A stretch of 47,360 nucleotides of DNA, taken from Rhodospirillaceae bacterium (GTDB lineage: Bacteria > Pseudomonadota > Alphaproteobacteria > Thalassobaculales > Thalassobaculaceae). A model generated the notes under the pieces. It saw nothing but the letters and a program-made list of their open reading frames with translations, had not been told where the DNA came from and did no database searches. The first letter of the stretch is position 1. The number at the start of each line of letters is the position of its first letter. Shown one piece after another: positions 16,998 through 27,156 of the stretch. The stretch lies in the NCBI GenBank assembly GCA_002709155.1, contig PAQA01000021.1:22525-69884 (forward strand), in the 5' to 3' direction. The position numbers and the translations under genes were made by a program.

Positions 16998-19400
16998 ATG
17001 CCAAAAAACTTTATAGAAAATTGGTTTAAGAGGAAGAGCTGGAAACTCCACGATCATCAAATCAAGATGATCCAGAGTGGGGCACTCGGTCTATCAACGC
17101 TGTTAATAGCACCAACAGGTGGTGGCAAAACTTTAGCCGGTTTTTTACCAAGTATTATAGAATTAAATGCAGATCCCAAAAATTCTCTTCACACCATTTA
17201 TATATCCCCACTCAAAGCATTGACAGTTGATGTTGCCCGAAACCTGCTTGAGCCGCTCTCTGAAATGGATCTGAAGATTACTGTGGAAACAAGGACTGGA
17301 GACACGCCTCAATCAAAACGACAGCGGCAAAGAAAATCACCTCCAAATATTCTGTTAACAACACCTGAAAGCCTAGCTTTGTTGATATCCTATCCGGATA
17401 GTGCCACTATTTTTCAAGAGTTAAAATGTATAGTAATAGACGAACTTCACGCATTAGCTCCAACTAAACGAGGGGATCTGCTATCGCTTGCGTTAGCTCG
17501 ATTAAATACCTGGGCGCCGAAGGCCCGAAGAGTAGGCCTTTCTGCGACAATTCCAAATCCAGCGGAGATGGCAGAATATCTATCCTGCGCTCAAACAAGA
17601 AATCCAGTCCAAATTATTGAAGCAAAACCAACGAAAAAACCATCGGTCGAAATATTAATTGGGAACTCCCGGCTGCCTTGGTCCGGACATATGGGAATTT
17701 ATGCTATAAATGAAATATATAGTGCGATTTTAAATCATGAAACAAGCCTAATTTTTGTTAACACGCGTGCGCAAGCCGAATTAATCTTTCAAGCTCTATG
17801 GAAAGTAAATGACAAGAATTTAGCGGTTGCCTTACACCATGGATCCCTGTCGGTTGAACAGAGAAGAATAGTAGAAAACGCCATGGTGAAGGGTGCTTTG
17901 AGAGCAGTGGTAGCGACATCCTCTCTAGACCTCGGTATTGATTGGGCGGCTGTAGATTTGGTCATTCAGATTGGGGCACCTAAGGGGGTCTCGCGTCTGT
18001 TGCAGCGAATTGGACGCTCAAATCATCGCCTTGATGAACCAAGCAAGGCAATATTAGTGCCGGCGAATAGATTTGAAGTGCTCGAATGTCAGGCCGCATT
18101 CAGGTCTGTTCTAGATGAGAATTTAGACGGTGATATTTTAAGACAAGGTGGCCTTGACGTTCTGGCGCAGCATATACAGGGAGTGGCGTGCTCAGGACCA
18201 TTCGATAAAGAGGTTCTTTTCAAAGAAATTCGCAACGCATCCGCCTACAAAGATCTAAGTGTAGAGGATTTCAACTCAGTCATTAGCTTTGTATGTGATG
18301 GAGGTTACGCTCTGAAGACATACGACCGTTATCGTCGCATCAAACTGGGGGATAATGATCTCTATAGAATTGTAGATTCCTCAACTGCGCGACGATATCG
18401 GATGAATGTGGGGACGATTGTGGAGTCAACGACTTTAAAAGTAAAAATGCGAAGAGGCCGATTTTTAGGGGAAGTCGAAGAGTATTTTGCACAAGGACTT
18501 GTTCCCGGTGATACTTTCATATTTGCGGGACGACTGCTGACATTTGAAGGTATTCGGGAAACAACGATCGAGGTGTCCCCCGGCCGCGGGGAGACACCCA
18601 AGGTACCATCATATATTGGTGGTCGATTACCACTATCAAGTAATCTGGCCGAAGGAGTTAGGGATTTAATTCAAAACCCATCAAACTGCCAAAATCTAGC
18701 AGCACCCGTCAAAGAATGGCTCGAGAGACAAGAGCAATTATCGACTTTACCTAAAAGCGATGAACTCTTAGTAGAGATATTTCAGCGAAGAAAACTATTT
18801 TATATGGTAGCGTATAGTTTCGAAGGTCGAAATGCGCATCAAACGCTCGGAATGCTTTTGACACGACGCATGGAAAGGTCGGGTACGCAACCACTTGGTT
18901 TTGTTGCAACCGATTATGCAATCGCTATTTGGAGTTTAAAGCCACCATCAAATATAGAGGATTTATTCGATGAGGATATGCTTGGTGATGACTTAGAAAA
19001 TTGGATGGCCGAGTCTACGGTTCTAAAACGAACATTCAGAGATGTCGCTGTGATTGCGGGGCTAATCGATCGACGGTTGCCTGGACATAAGAAAACTGGA
19101 AAACAGGTAACTTTCAGCTCTGATTTAATCTATGATGTCCTTAGAAAATATGACCCTAACCATATCTTATTGCGCGCCACCCGAGCCGATGCGGCGAGAG
19201 GTTTTACAGACATTCATCGACTTGGAGCACTTTTAAAAAGAATAAAGACTAATATAAATGTTAAATATTTAACAAAGGTTTCGCCTTTAGCCATTCCAAT
19301 TTTGTTAGAAATTGGCAGGGAAAATGTTAAGGGATCCGCAATAGAAGCTTTACTGGACGATGCAGAGGAAGCACTTATTTCCGAGGGGATGGCGTTATAA
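16998..19400 (+). CDS. Ligase-associated DEXH-box helicase (Lhr-like)
   Basis: APTGGGKTLAGFLPSI (Walker A), VIDELHAL (DELH), GLSATIPNP, LLQRIGRSNHR (motif VI). Confidence 0.95.
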   Translation: MPKNFIENWFKRKSWKLHDHQIKMIQSGALGLSTLLIAPTGGGKTLAGFLPSIIELNADPKNSLHTIYISPLKALTVDVARNLLEPLSEMDLKITVETRTGDTPQSKRQRQRKSPPNILLTTPESLALLISYPDSATIFQELKCIVIDELHALAPTKRGDLLSLALARLNTWAPKARRVGLSATIPNPAEMAEYLSCAQTRNPVQIIEAKPTKKPSVEILIGNSRLPWSGHMGIYAINEIYSAILNHETSLIFVNTRAQAELIFQALWKVNDKNLAVALHHGSLSVEQRRIVENAMVKGALRAVVATSSLDLGIDWAAVDLVIQIGAPKGVSRLLQRIGRSNHRLDEPSKAILVPANRFEVLECQAAFRSVLDENLDGDILRQGGLDVLAQHIQGVACSGPFDKEVLFKEIRNASAYKDLSVEDFNSVISFVCDGGYALKTYDRYRRIKLGDNDLYRIVDSSTARRYRMNVGTIVESTTLKVKMRRGRFLGEVEEYFAQGLVPGDTFIFAGRLLTFEGIRETTIEVSPGRGETPKVPSYIGGRLPLSSNLAEGVRDLIQNPSNCQNLAAPVKEWLERQEQLSTLPKSDELLVEIFQRRKLFYMVAYSFEGRNAHQTLGMLLTRRMERSGTQPLGFVATDYAIAIWSLKPPSNIEDLFDEDMLGDDLENWMAESTVLKRTFRDVAVIAGLIDRRLPGHKKTGKQVTFSSDLIYDVLRKYDPNHILLRATRADAARGFTDIHRLGALLKRIKTNINVKYLTKVSPLAIPILLEIGRENVKGSAIEALLDDAEEALISEGMAL

Positions 19401-19435
19401 TAACTAATTCTTTTAACCCCAAATACTTTTGATAG

Positions 19436-20104
19436 ATGTTTGAATTTTATCTCTCTAATACTAGACTTATCGCTGATATATCAGGAGCATTATTCTGGCC
19501 TGAAAAACAGACAGTGATATTTTCTGATCTGCATCTAGAAAAGGGTTCGTGGTTTGCCAAACAAAATATTTTTCTTCCCCCATATGATACCCTGGATACA
19601 TTAAATCGAGTCGAAAAAGTCATAAACTATTTCAAACCATCGCGTGTAATAAGTCTCGGCGATAGCTTCCATGATGACACCTGGATGGAACGTATCTCCA
19701 AAGACCAAATAGCAAAAATTTTAAATTTAACTAATAGCTATGAATGGTTTTGGATCCATGGGAACCATGACCCGTCGGGAGCACCTTCGCTTGGCGGCAT
19801 TAATCTTAATCATTATCTGGATCCTCCACTAACTTTTAGACACGAAGCAAAAAGAGGACTTGCAGATGGCGAAGTAAGTGGACATTTCCATCCAAAAGCA
19901 AAAATAAAGTTAAATAGGAACAGTTTTGCCGATCGGTGTTTTGTAAGTGACGAGAAGAGAGTAATCTTGCCTGCTTTCGGAAGTTTTACTGGCGGACTGA
20001 ATGTTATGGATAAGGCTATATCGAGTTTTCTTCAGGATGACTTTAAAGTTTTTCTACTTGGATCTAAAGTGCGACAATTCCCAAAGATGGCGCTCATCCC
20101 ATGA
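19436..20104 (+). CDS. pdeM: Ligase-associated DNA damage response metallophosphoesterase
   Basis: FSDLHLEKGSWFAKQNIFLPPYDT, SLGDSFHD, IHGNHDPS, GHFHPKAK; adjacent to the Lhr-like helicase. Confidence 0.92.
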   Translation: MFEFYLSNTRLIADISGALFWPEKQTVIFSDLHLEKGSWFAKQNIFLPPYDTLDTLNRVEKVINYFKPSRVISLGDSFHDDTWMERISKDQIAKILNLTNSYEWFWIHGNHDPSGAPSLGGINLNHYLDPPLTFRHEAKRGLADGEVSGHFHPKAKIKLNRNSFADRCFVSDEKRVILPAFGSFTGGLNVMDKAISSFLQDDFKVFLLGSKVRQFPKMALIP

Positions 20105-20120
20105 TGTAAAATATTTTACA
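20105..20120. promoter_or_regulatory. 16-bp perfect palindrome TGTAAAATATTTTACA upstream of the CobW-family gene
   Basis: Read directly; starts immediately after the pdeM stop codon. Confidence 0.5.
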
Positions 20121-20209
20121 ACAAAACGATATTAAGACAGGCACAAAAAGTTTATATTTACATCTGGGATCTTCTCATCAGATGATAATTTATGGCGAGG
20201 TAGCAAGAG

Positions 20210-21283
20210 GTGACTGATAACACGACACAGGATCGGGTGCCGGTTTCGATTTTGACAGGTTTCCTAGGTAGTGGAAAAACCACATTACTTTCAAAATTAA
20301 TGCAAGCCGAGAATATGGATAAAGTCGCTGTAATCATTAATGAATTTGGCGAAGTAGGTATTGATGACGCGCTTGTGGTTAAATCTAACGAAGATACAAT
20401 ATTATTAAATAACGGATGTCTATGTTGTACAGTCCGAGGGGACCTTGTGGAGACAATGCATCGTTTGCATGTTCAACAACAGGACGGGCAAATACCAGAG
20501 TTCAATCGGTTAATCGTTGAAACAACCGGGCTGGCCGATCCAGCTCCGATACTGCATACAATGATGTCCGATCAATTTCTGATATCAAGATACCGGCTTG
20601 ATGGGGTCGTCACTGTGGTTGATGCACATCACGGAATGAGCCAATTTGACCAACAATTTGAGTCTGTAAAACAAGCTGCGGTCGCAGACCGGATCGTTCT
20701 ATCAAAAGTCGATGTCACAGAACCAGAGGATATTGTGAAGGTTAAGGAACGTTTAACAACGATTAACCCAGCTGCTCCAATTATAGAATGTGAACACGGC
20801 GAAATAGATCCGCTTAAATTATTTGATGCTGGATTATATAACCCACTAACGAAAACAGCAGATGTTGCACGGTGGTTAAAAGAAGAAGCATATATGGATA
20901 CAGAGGGACATATTCCAAAACATGATCATGATCACCACCACCATCACCACAGCCATGACGTTAATAGACATGATGATCATATAAAGAGCTTTTCCATTTA
21001 CTTTGATGAACCGTTAAAGTGGGGAAAAATAGCTGGCTCTTTGGATATGTTAGCCCAAACCCACGGAGCTAATATTCTGAGAATTAAAGGGCTCATTAAT
21101 GTAGAAGAAATAGATGATCAACCCGTTGTTGTTCACGCGGTCCAACATATGTTTCATCCACCCGCAAAAATAGATGCATGGCCAACCTCCGACCAACGTT
21201 CGCGCCTAGTTTTTATCGTAAAGGATATAGATAGAGATATCATAGACGGTGCTTTAAATTCATACCTTGCCATGGATTTTTAA
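20210..21283 (+). CDS. CobW/COG0523-family GTPase (putative metal chaperone), GTG start
   Basis: ILTGFLGSGKTTLLSKLM, INEFGEVGIDD, NNGCLCCTVRGDL (CxCC), SKVD, His-rich HDHDHHHHHHSHDVNRHDDH. Confidence 0.95.
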   Translation: MTDNTTQDRVPVSILTGFLGSGKTTLLSKLMQAENMDKVAVIINEFGEVGIDDALVVKSNEDTILLNNGCLCCTVRGDLVETMHRLHVQQQDGQIPEFNRLIVETTGLADPAPILHTMMSDQFLISRYRLDGVVTVVDAHHGMSQFDQQFESVKQAAVADRIVLSKVDVTEPEDIVKVKERLTTINPAAPIIECEHGEIDPLKLFDAGLYNPLTKTADVARWLKEEAYMDTEGHIPKHDHDHHHHHHSHDVNRHDDHIKSFSIYFDEPLKWGKIAGSLDMLAQTHGANILRIKGLINVEEIDDQPVVVHAVQHMFHPPAKIDAWPTSDQRSRLVFIVKDIDRDIIDGALNSYLAMDF

Positions 21284-21400
21284 TTTATAAAGCTATTTTA
21301 GACGAAAGTAATTTACGGTCCCAAATGATTATCAAGAGAAATAAATTGATTTTTCTTAACCGTCCAAACTCATATTCAAACAAAATAGAGGAAGTATAAG

Positions 21401-22018
21401 ATGTTTTATAAACCTGGTTCTCATAGAGAAAATGGATTTAAACGTGATCCATTTAAAGCTTTTGTCTCGCCCAGGCCAATTGGATGGATATCCACTATTA
21501 ATGAACACGGCCAGAGTAATCTCGCTCCCTATAGTTTCTTTAACGCAGTGTCGGCTGATCCACCATGCGTTATGTTTGCCTCAGGTGGTAGAATGGATGG
21601 AAAAGGGAAAAAAGACAGTCAACTCAACGCGGAACAAACCGGCGAGTTTGTGTGTTCTATAGTCGGCCATGATCAACGGGAAGCTATGAACCAAACATCA
21701 ATCCATCTGCCATATGGTGAGGATGAAATGCCAAACGCTGGCCTCGAGGGAGAGGCCTCAGAATTAGTTAAACCTTTAAGGGTAAAAAATGCGCCAGTCC
21801 ACCTAGAGTGCAAGTATATGCAAAGCGTTCAAATGCCCTGTTGGCACGAGGGCCGGGAAAACTGGGTTATTTTTGGAGAAGTTGTTGGCATTCACGTTGA
21901 TCCAAAAATAATTAAAGACGGTCTAGTTGACGTCACACTATATCAACCAGTATCTCGCCTGGGATATATGGATTATTCCGCTGTCACCGAACTGTTTCAA
22001 ATGGACAGACCAGATTGA
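21401..22018 (+). CDS. Flavin reductase-like FMN-binding family protein
   Basis: RDPFKAFVSPRPIGWISTINEHGQSNLAPYSFFNAVSADPPCVMFAS. Confidence 0.9.
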   Translation: MFYKPGSHRENGFKRDPFKAFVSPRPIGWISTINEHGQSNLAPYSFFNAVSADPPCVMFASGGRMDGKGKKDSQLNAEQTGEFVCSIVGHDQREAMNQTSIHLPYGEDEMPNAGLEGEASELVKPLRVKNAPVHLECKYMQSVQMPCWHEGRENWVIFGEVVGIHVDPKIIKDGLVDVTLYQPVSRLGYMDYSAVTELFQMDRPD

Positions 22019-22055
22019 TTAAATATCGCCTAAACGTCTAATTTTATGAATTTTT

Positions 22056-22994
22056 TTATATTTTTAAATGGTCAGGCAGCTCAGCACCTGTCTGACCCGT
22101 TATATTAGTATAATGCTCGACTCTTCTATGACGTGCGAAGTTGAAAATAGTTTGTTTGGGCATATTACAAATATCTATATCGGCAGCGAAGGTCACTAAC
22201 TCATCCTCCAAAGTCGCTGCTTGCGCAACAATTTCGCCAGATGGTTGTACAATACAGGAGCCTCCAATAAGCATACAGCCATCTTCAACTCCAGCCTTAG
22301 CTGTTCCAATGACCCAGCAACCATTCATATAGGCGTTGCTTTGTAGGGTAAGATGGTTATGGAACATCCTTAGGTGGTTTTGTTCTTTCCCGGATGTGTT
22401 CAAATCAGGAGTATTATAGCCTAATACGATAATTTCTGCGCCTTTTAAGCTCATGACTCTATATGTTTCGGGCCATCGGCGATCATTACAAATAGCCATG
22501 CCAATAATGCTTTCATTCTGTCTCCAGACCCCAAAGCCCAGATCCCCTGGCTCGAAGTAACGCTTTTCTAAATGTTGAAATGGTCTTTGAGGCTCATACT
22601 CTGAGTGTCCTGGTAGATGGACCTTCCTGTACTTGCCATTTATTTTACCATTTCCATCGACTAGGATCGCTGTGTTAAATCTTCGACCCTCAGGCGTCAG
22701 CTCAGCGTATCCGAGATAGAAACCTATGCCCGCCTCAGCAGCTGCTTCAAAAAGTGGCCTTGTTGCATTATTGGGCATTTCAGTTTCATACCAATGATCC
22801 ATTTTCGTGACATCTTCCTCATAATAACGAGGGAAAAATGTCGTCAACGCTAGTTCTGGAAAAACTACAAATTGGCAGCCCCGTGAGCTTGCCTGTTTGA
22901 TCATATCTACTAACCGTTTAACACAGCTCTCGCGTGTTTCATCAGGTGATATTGGCCCCATTTGAGCGGCCCCTAAGTTCACAATACGGCTCAT
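22056..22994 (-). CDS. Nitrilase-superfamily amidohydrolase, N-carbamoyl-D-amino-acid hydrolase-like (ORF track start 23012; likely start 22994)
   Basis: FVVFPELALTTFFPRYY (Glu), GKYRKVHLPGHSEYEP (Lys), MAICNDRRWPETYRVMSLKGAE (Cys). Confidence 0.88.
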   Translation of the reverse strand: MSRIVNLGAAQMGPISPDETRESCVKRLVDMIKQASSRGCQFVVFPELALTTFFPRYYEEDVTKMDHWYETEMPNNATRPLFEAAAEAGIGFYLGYAELTPEGRRFNTAILVDGNGKINGKYRKVHLPGHSEYEPQRPFQHLEKRYFEPGDLGFGVWRQNESIIGMAICNDRRWPETYRVMSLKGAEIIVLGYNTPDLNTSGKEQNHLRMFHNHLTLQSNAYMNGCWVIGTAKAGVEDGCMLIGGSCIVQPSGEIVAQAATLEDELVTFAADIDICNMPKQTIFNFARHRRVEHYTNITGQTGAELPDHLKI

Positions 22995-23081
22995 GTTAAT
23001 TCCTCTTATCACTATTCTATTCAGTAGCCTTTTAACTAAACATTTTATTTCGGAAATCTAAATCAATATTTTTATTCATGA

Positions 23082-24545
23082 TCATACTTCATCATCTGTA
23101 GTCATAAATACTGGATCGAAGGGAGTAGGAAGAACACCACGTGGTTTTATGTAATCATAGGGGTCGCGAGCAAGGAACTTTCCCCAACCAGGCTCACATG
23201 TTTCCACTCCGTCATTCCAAACCAATTTTCCTCTAGTAATTGTCGCTGCCGGCCAACCCTGCACCTCCAATCCCTCGTATGGCGTATAATCTGTATCATG
23301 ATGCAGAATATCCTGAGTTATTGTCACCTCTTTTTCAGCATCCCAAATACAAATGTCAGCATCCGCACCAACAGAAATAGTACCTTTCCTCGGGTAGAGT
23401 CCAAATAATCGAGCAGCATTCGTCGATGTCTGCGCTACAAAAGTCTGAAGGTCTATTCTCCCTTTTGAGACGCCCTCTGAAAAGGTAATAGGCATCCTAG
23501 TCTCTAAGCCCGGCACACCATTAGCTATCTGACTAAATGGTGCATTATCTCCCGCCCAAAACTTACCTTCCAATTCATCAATATTATATGGAGCATGATC
23601 AGATGTGACGTTACCAATCGTTCCAAGCCTTACATGATTCCATACTGCTTCTTGATCACCTTCCGTTCTTGGAGCTGGAGAACAAACGAATTTTGCACCT
23701 TCACGCTGGTCACGATCCAGGTCCCGAGCTGTAAGGACAAAATATTGCGGGCATGTCTCGGAAAATATTTTCAAACCCCTTTCCTGGGCTCTCCGTATCT
23801 CTTCCGCTGCTTCCTCACAACTTACATGAAAAATTTGAATTGGAACATCCAATAGTTCTGCTAGCATTATCATTCTATGGGTTGCTTCACGTTCAACCAA
23901 TGGTGGCTTAGCCCACGCGTGATGCTTTGTACTATTTTTATCTGCTGCCAGTAATTTCTCTGTCATGTACATTATAGCATCATGATTTTCCGCATGAACG
24001 CATACCAATGCCTGATTGAGTTTAGCAACTTCAAGGACCCGAAGAATTTCCGCATCATTTAGTCTGTTTCGAGGATAAGTCATAAATAATTTGAGCGATC
24101 TATGCCCAGCTTTTATGAGCTTTGGAACCTCCTCATGTATAACCTCATCACTCGGATCGCTTATGATTAAATGGAAAGAGTAATCTATGCAGGACTGTTT
24201 CGCTTTATCATGATATTCCTCAACAACAGGCGTTAATAATTCTCCTTTTTCTTGAGCAGCAAAACAAATTATAGTCGTTGTTCCACCGCAGGCTGCCGAT
24301 CGGGTTCCACTTTCAAAGGTTTCTGAGTTACGGCCACCGCCACTAGATCTTTGATCAATATGACAATGACTATCTATCCCTCCAGGCATAACATATTTTC
24401 CGGTGGCATCTATTTCTTGAGCGCCAGCAGCAAGGTTTTCGCCTAGTGCAACGATCCGACCACCTTTTACACCAACATCGCATTTAGAAATTTCGGCGGC
24501 ATTTACAACAGTGCCACCACGAATAACCATATCAAAATCGCTCAA
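23082..24545 (-). CDS. Dihydropyrimidinase/D-hydantoinase
   Basis: VMPGGIDSHCHIDQ (metal HxH), RSLKLFMTYP (carbamylated Lys region), CVHAENHDA, IFHVSCEEAAEEIRRA, TSDHAPY. Confidence 0.93.
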   Translation of the reverse strand: MSDFDMVIRGGTVVNAAEISKCDVGVKGGRIVALGENLAAGAQEIDATGKYVMPGGIDSHCHIDQRSSGGGRNSETFESGTRSAACGGTTTIICFAAQEKGELLTPVVEEYHDKAKQSCIDYSFHLIISDPSDEVIHEEVPKLIKAGHRSLKLFMTYPRNRLNDAEILRVLEVAKLNQALVCVHAENHDAIMYMTEKLLAADKNSTKHHAWAKPPLVEREATHRMIMLAELLDVPIQIFHVSCEEAAEEIRRAQERGLKIFSETCPQYFVLTARDLDRDQREGAKFVCSPAPRTEGDQEAVWNHVRLGTIGNVTSDHAPYNIDELEGKFWAGDNAPFSQIANGVPGLETRMPITFSEGVSKGRIDLQTFVAQTSTNAARLFGLYPRKGTISVGADADICIWDAEKEVTITQDILHHDTDYTPYEGLEVQGWPAATITRGKLVWNDGVETCEPGWGKFLARDPYDYIKPRGVLPTPFDPVFMTTDDEV

Positions 24546-24744
24546 AGTCCATCCTCCAAAATAATAGTGATAACAGACAGCATAATTATCTATTTCATGT
24601 TCAAATTACTCGTTATCTATACAGGAGACAAATAATATTCCGAAACCAATAAAAATAATTCTGAGTAAGAAAACTTTTAAATATCTGTTATCTCCAACAC
24701 AAATCTTAATAATAAGACCAAATTAATCGCAGAAGATTCTATGC

Positions 24745-26049
24745 ATGACTTTAATTATTGTTGACCAACACAAGCACCAGAAATTTGATGAAACGTATTA
24801 TCATTCCAATTCTAATCCTGGTCCCATATTTCCTAAATTAATAGGCGAGCATAAAACCGATATTTGTATTATTGGAGGGGGATTAACGGGTATTTCGAGC
24901 GCATTAAACCTTGCAGAAACTGGTCATTCAGTAACTCTTATAGAGGGGATGCGCATTGGAGCGGGAGCATCAGGACGAAATGGAGGTCAAATAGTTCAGG
25001 GTTATAGCTCCGATATTGAAGCCATAATTAAAACGGTAGGGCGGGAAAAGTCACATTTACTATGGTCACTAGCTCAAGAGGCCATTGAGGAAATAGACCG
25101 ACGTATTAGTTTACACGAAATATCTTGTGCGCGACAAGTTGGGTACCTATTTGCGGCGACAAAGAATTCACAGTTTAAACTTCTCAAACGTATCAGCGAA
25201 AAACTTAAGAATACATTCAATTACGAGGCAACATCGGTAATTGAACGAGACACCCTAAAAAACTGGGTTAAAACAGAAAGTTATATAGGTGGACTGTTAG
25301 ACTATGGCAGTGGCCAATTTCACAGTTTGAAATATCTATACGGATTAGCTGAGGCTGCCGCAAATATTGGCGTTCAGTTTTTCGAAAACAGCAAAGCGAT
25401 CCAAATATCGGGCGGAGATACGATTACAGTTACAACCGCTTGTGGCTCTGTAAAAGCGAAAACCTTAGTTGTTGCTGGAAATGCGTATTTGAAAGGTTTA
25501 GACAACACATTGCAAAGAAAAATTAGCCGCGTCACCAGTACCGTAGGCGTCACAACGCCGCTCTCACCAAAGCAAATCAACAGTGTTTTACCCGGCGGCG
25601 TCCCTGTAGCAGATTGCAATAACATATTAGATTACCTCAGAGTCACAGACGATAAGAGATTATTATTTGGAGCAGGTGCCGATTATCTCGGCAGAGAAAC
25701 AAAAAATAAAAAGCGTTTAATTCGGAACCGTATAATGAAGCTGTTTCCGCAGCTTAACGACTTTGATCTGGAATATGTTTGGAACGGTTTTATTGCTGCA
25801 ACCAGAAATCAACTGCCTGAAATTACATGTTCTCAACAAAATATATATATTGCGCAGGGTTTTTCTGGTCACGGTTTAGCGTTAACTGGATTAGCTGGCA
25901 TTCTTATCACGGAAAAAATTAATGGTATTTCGGAGCGGTTTGACATTTTTGCAAGTATTAATCATCAAGATATGCCGAGCTATCCGTATAGGAACCCACT
26001 ATTAATAACAGCTATGCTTATAAATAAGCTTAAGGATCTTTATCACTAA
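24745..26049 (+). CDS. FAD-dependent oxidoreductase (DAO family, gamma-glutamylputrescine oxidase-like)
   Basis: DICIIGGGLTGISSALNLAETGHSVTLIEGMRIGAGASGRNGGQI; C-terminal GFSGHGLALTGLAG. Confidence 0.9.
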   Translation: MTLIIVDQHKHQKFDETYYHSNSNPGPIFPKLIGEHKTDICIIGGGLTGISSALNLAETGHSVTLIEGMRIGAGASGRNGGQIVQGYSSDIEAIIKTVGREKSHLLWSLAQEAIEEIDRRISLHEISCARQVGYLFAATKNSQFKLLKRISEKLKNTFNYEATSVIERDTLKNWVKTESYIGGLLDYGSGQFHSLKYLYGLAEAAANIGVQFFENSKAIQISGGDTITVTTACGSVKAKTLVVAGNAYLKGLDNTLQRKISRVTSTVGVTTPLSPKQINSVLPGGVPVADCNNILDYLRVTDDKRLLFGAGADYLGRETKNKKRLIRNRIMKLFPQLNDFDLEYVWNGFIAATRNQLPEITCSQQNIYIAQGFSGHGLALTGLAGILITEKINGISERFDIFASINHQDMPSYPYRNPLLITAMLINKLKDLYH

Positions 26050-26152
26050 TTTAAATCGACGTTAAACTAACGCTATTTCTTGCGACGGTGAAAATAAAAG
26101 GATATGTTGTTCGTTATGCTTTCGGGTACATAACGCTAAAGAATGTGTTAAC

Positions 26153-27145
26153 ATGATAGATCCTTTTGGTAGAGACATTTCGTATTTACGGGTTTCCGTG
26201 ACCGATCGATGTGATTTTCGATGCACCTACTGCATGTCTGAAGATATGGCGTTTCTGCCCAAAAAAGATGTATTGAGTCTAGAAGAGCTTGAACGTTTAT
26301 GTAACGTTTTTGTGAAGTTAGGAGTAAAGAAACTGCGATTAACTGGCGGAGAACCCCTGGTCCGTAAAAATATAATGAGCTTGATACGAAGCTTAGGACA
26401 TCATTTAGATACGGGCGATCTGGAAGAGCTCACGCTAACGACGAACGGAACTCAACTCCATAGATATGCAATGGAACTGTTCGATTGTGGAGTTAGACGC
26501 GTCAACGTATCAATAGACACATTAGATCCAAAGAAGTTCACTGAAATAACGAGGTGGGGAAAGCTTGAGAATGTATTACGTGGAATCGAAGCCGCGGCTA
26601 ATTCAGGACTAAAAATAAAGCTGAATACCGTCGCCTTACGGGGAACTAACGAGGACGAATTGCCAAACATGGTAAAATGGGCCGGAGAACGCGGTTTTGA
26701 TATTACGATCATCGAAGTAATGCCAATGGGTGATATCGGAACGGAAAACCGAGTAAGCCAATATCTACCCTTATCGATGGTGAGATCAAATTTATCGGAA
26801 CATTTTACACTGAGAGATATAGATTATAAAACAGGTGGTCCTGCTCGTTACGTAGAGGTTGAGGAGACCGGAACGAAAATCGGGCTCATAACGCCGCTCA
26901 CACATAATTTTTGCGAGAGTTGCAACAGGGTGCGGTTAACTTGCACAGGAACACTATACATGTGCTTAGGGCAGGAAGATGCGGCCGATCTTAAAATACC
27001 ATTAAGAAATTCAGAAGGCGATGAAGCGTTAACGAGAGCTATTCATGAAGCTATTTCGAGGAAACCCAAGGGTCATGATTTTATTATAGACAGGAGACAA
27101 AAAAACTCATCAGTCCCAAGACACATGAGCGTGACCGGCGGTTAA
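26153..27145 (+). CDS. moaA: GTP 3',8-cyclase MoaA
   Basis: [22 protein letters not shown] (CxxxCxxC), [35 protein letters not shown] second cluster, C-terminal GG. Confidence 0.97.
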   Translation: MIDPFGRDISYLRVSVTDRCDFRCTYCMSEDMAFLPKKDVLSLEELERLCNVFVKLGVKKLRLTGGEPLVRKNIMSLIRSLGHHLDTGDLEELTLTTNGTQLHRYAMELFDCGVRRVNVSIDTLDPKKFTEITRWGKLENVLRGIEAAANSGLKIKLNTVALRGTNEDELPNMVKWAGERGFDITIIEVMPMGDIGTENRVSQYLPLSMVRSNLSEHFTLRDIDYKTGGPARYVEVEETGTKIGLITPLTHNFCESCNRVRLTCTGTLYMCLGQEDAADLKIPLRNSEGDEALTRAIHEAISRKPKGHDFIIDRRQKNSSVPRHMSVTGG

Positions 27146-27156
27146 TAGCAAAAGAG

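Noticed and set aside
22070-22097. Hairpin GGTCAGGCAG-N8-CTGTCTGACC as a terminator
   Set aside because: It lies within the C-terminal codons of the nitrilase-family gene (GQTGAELPDH), has one mismatch, and the T-tract is on the wrong side for the plus strand.
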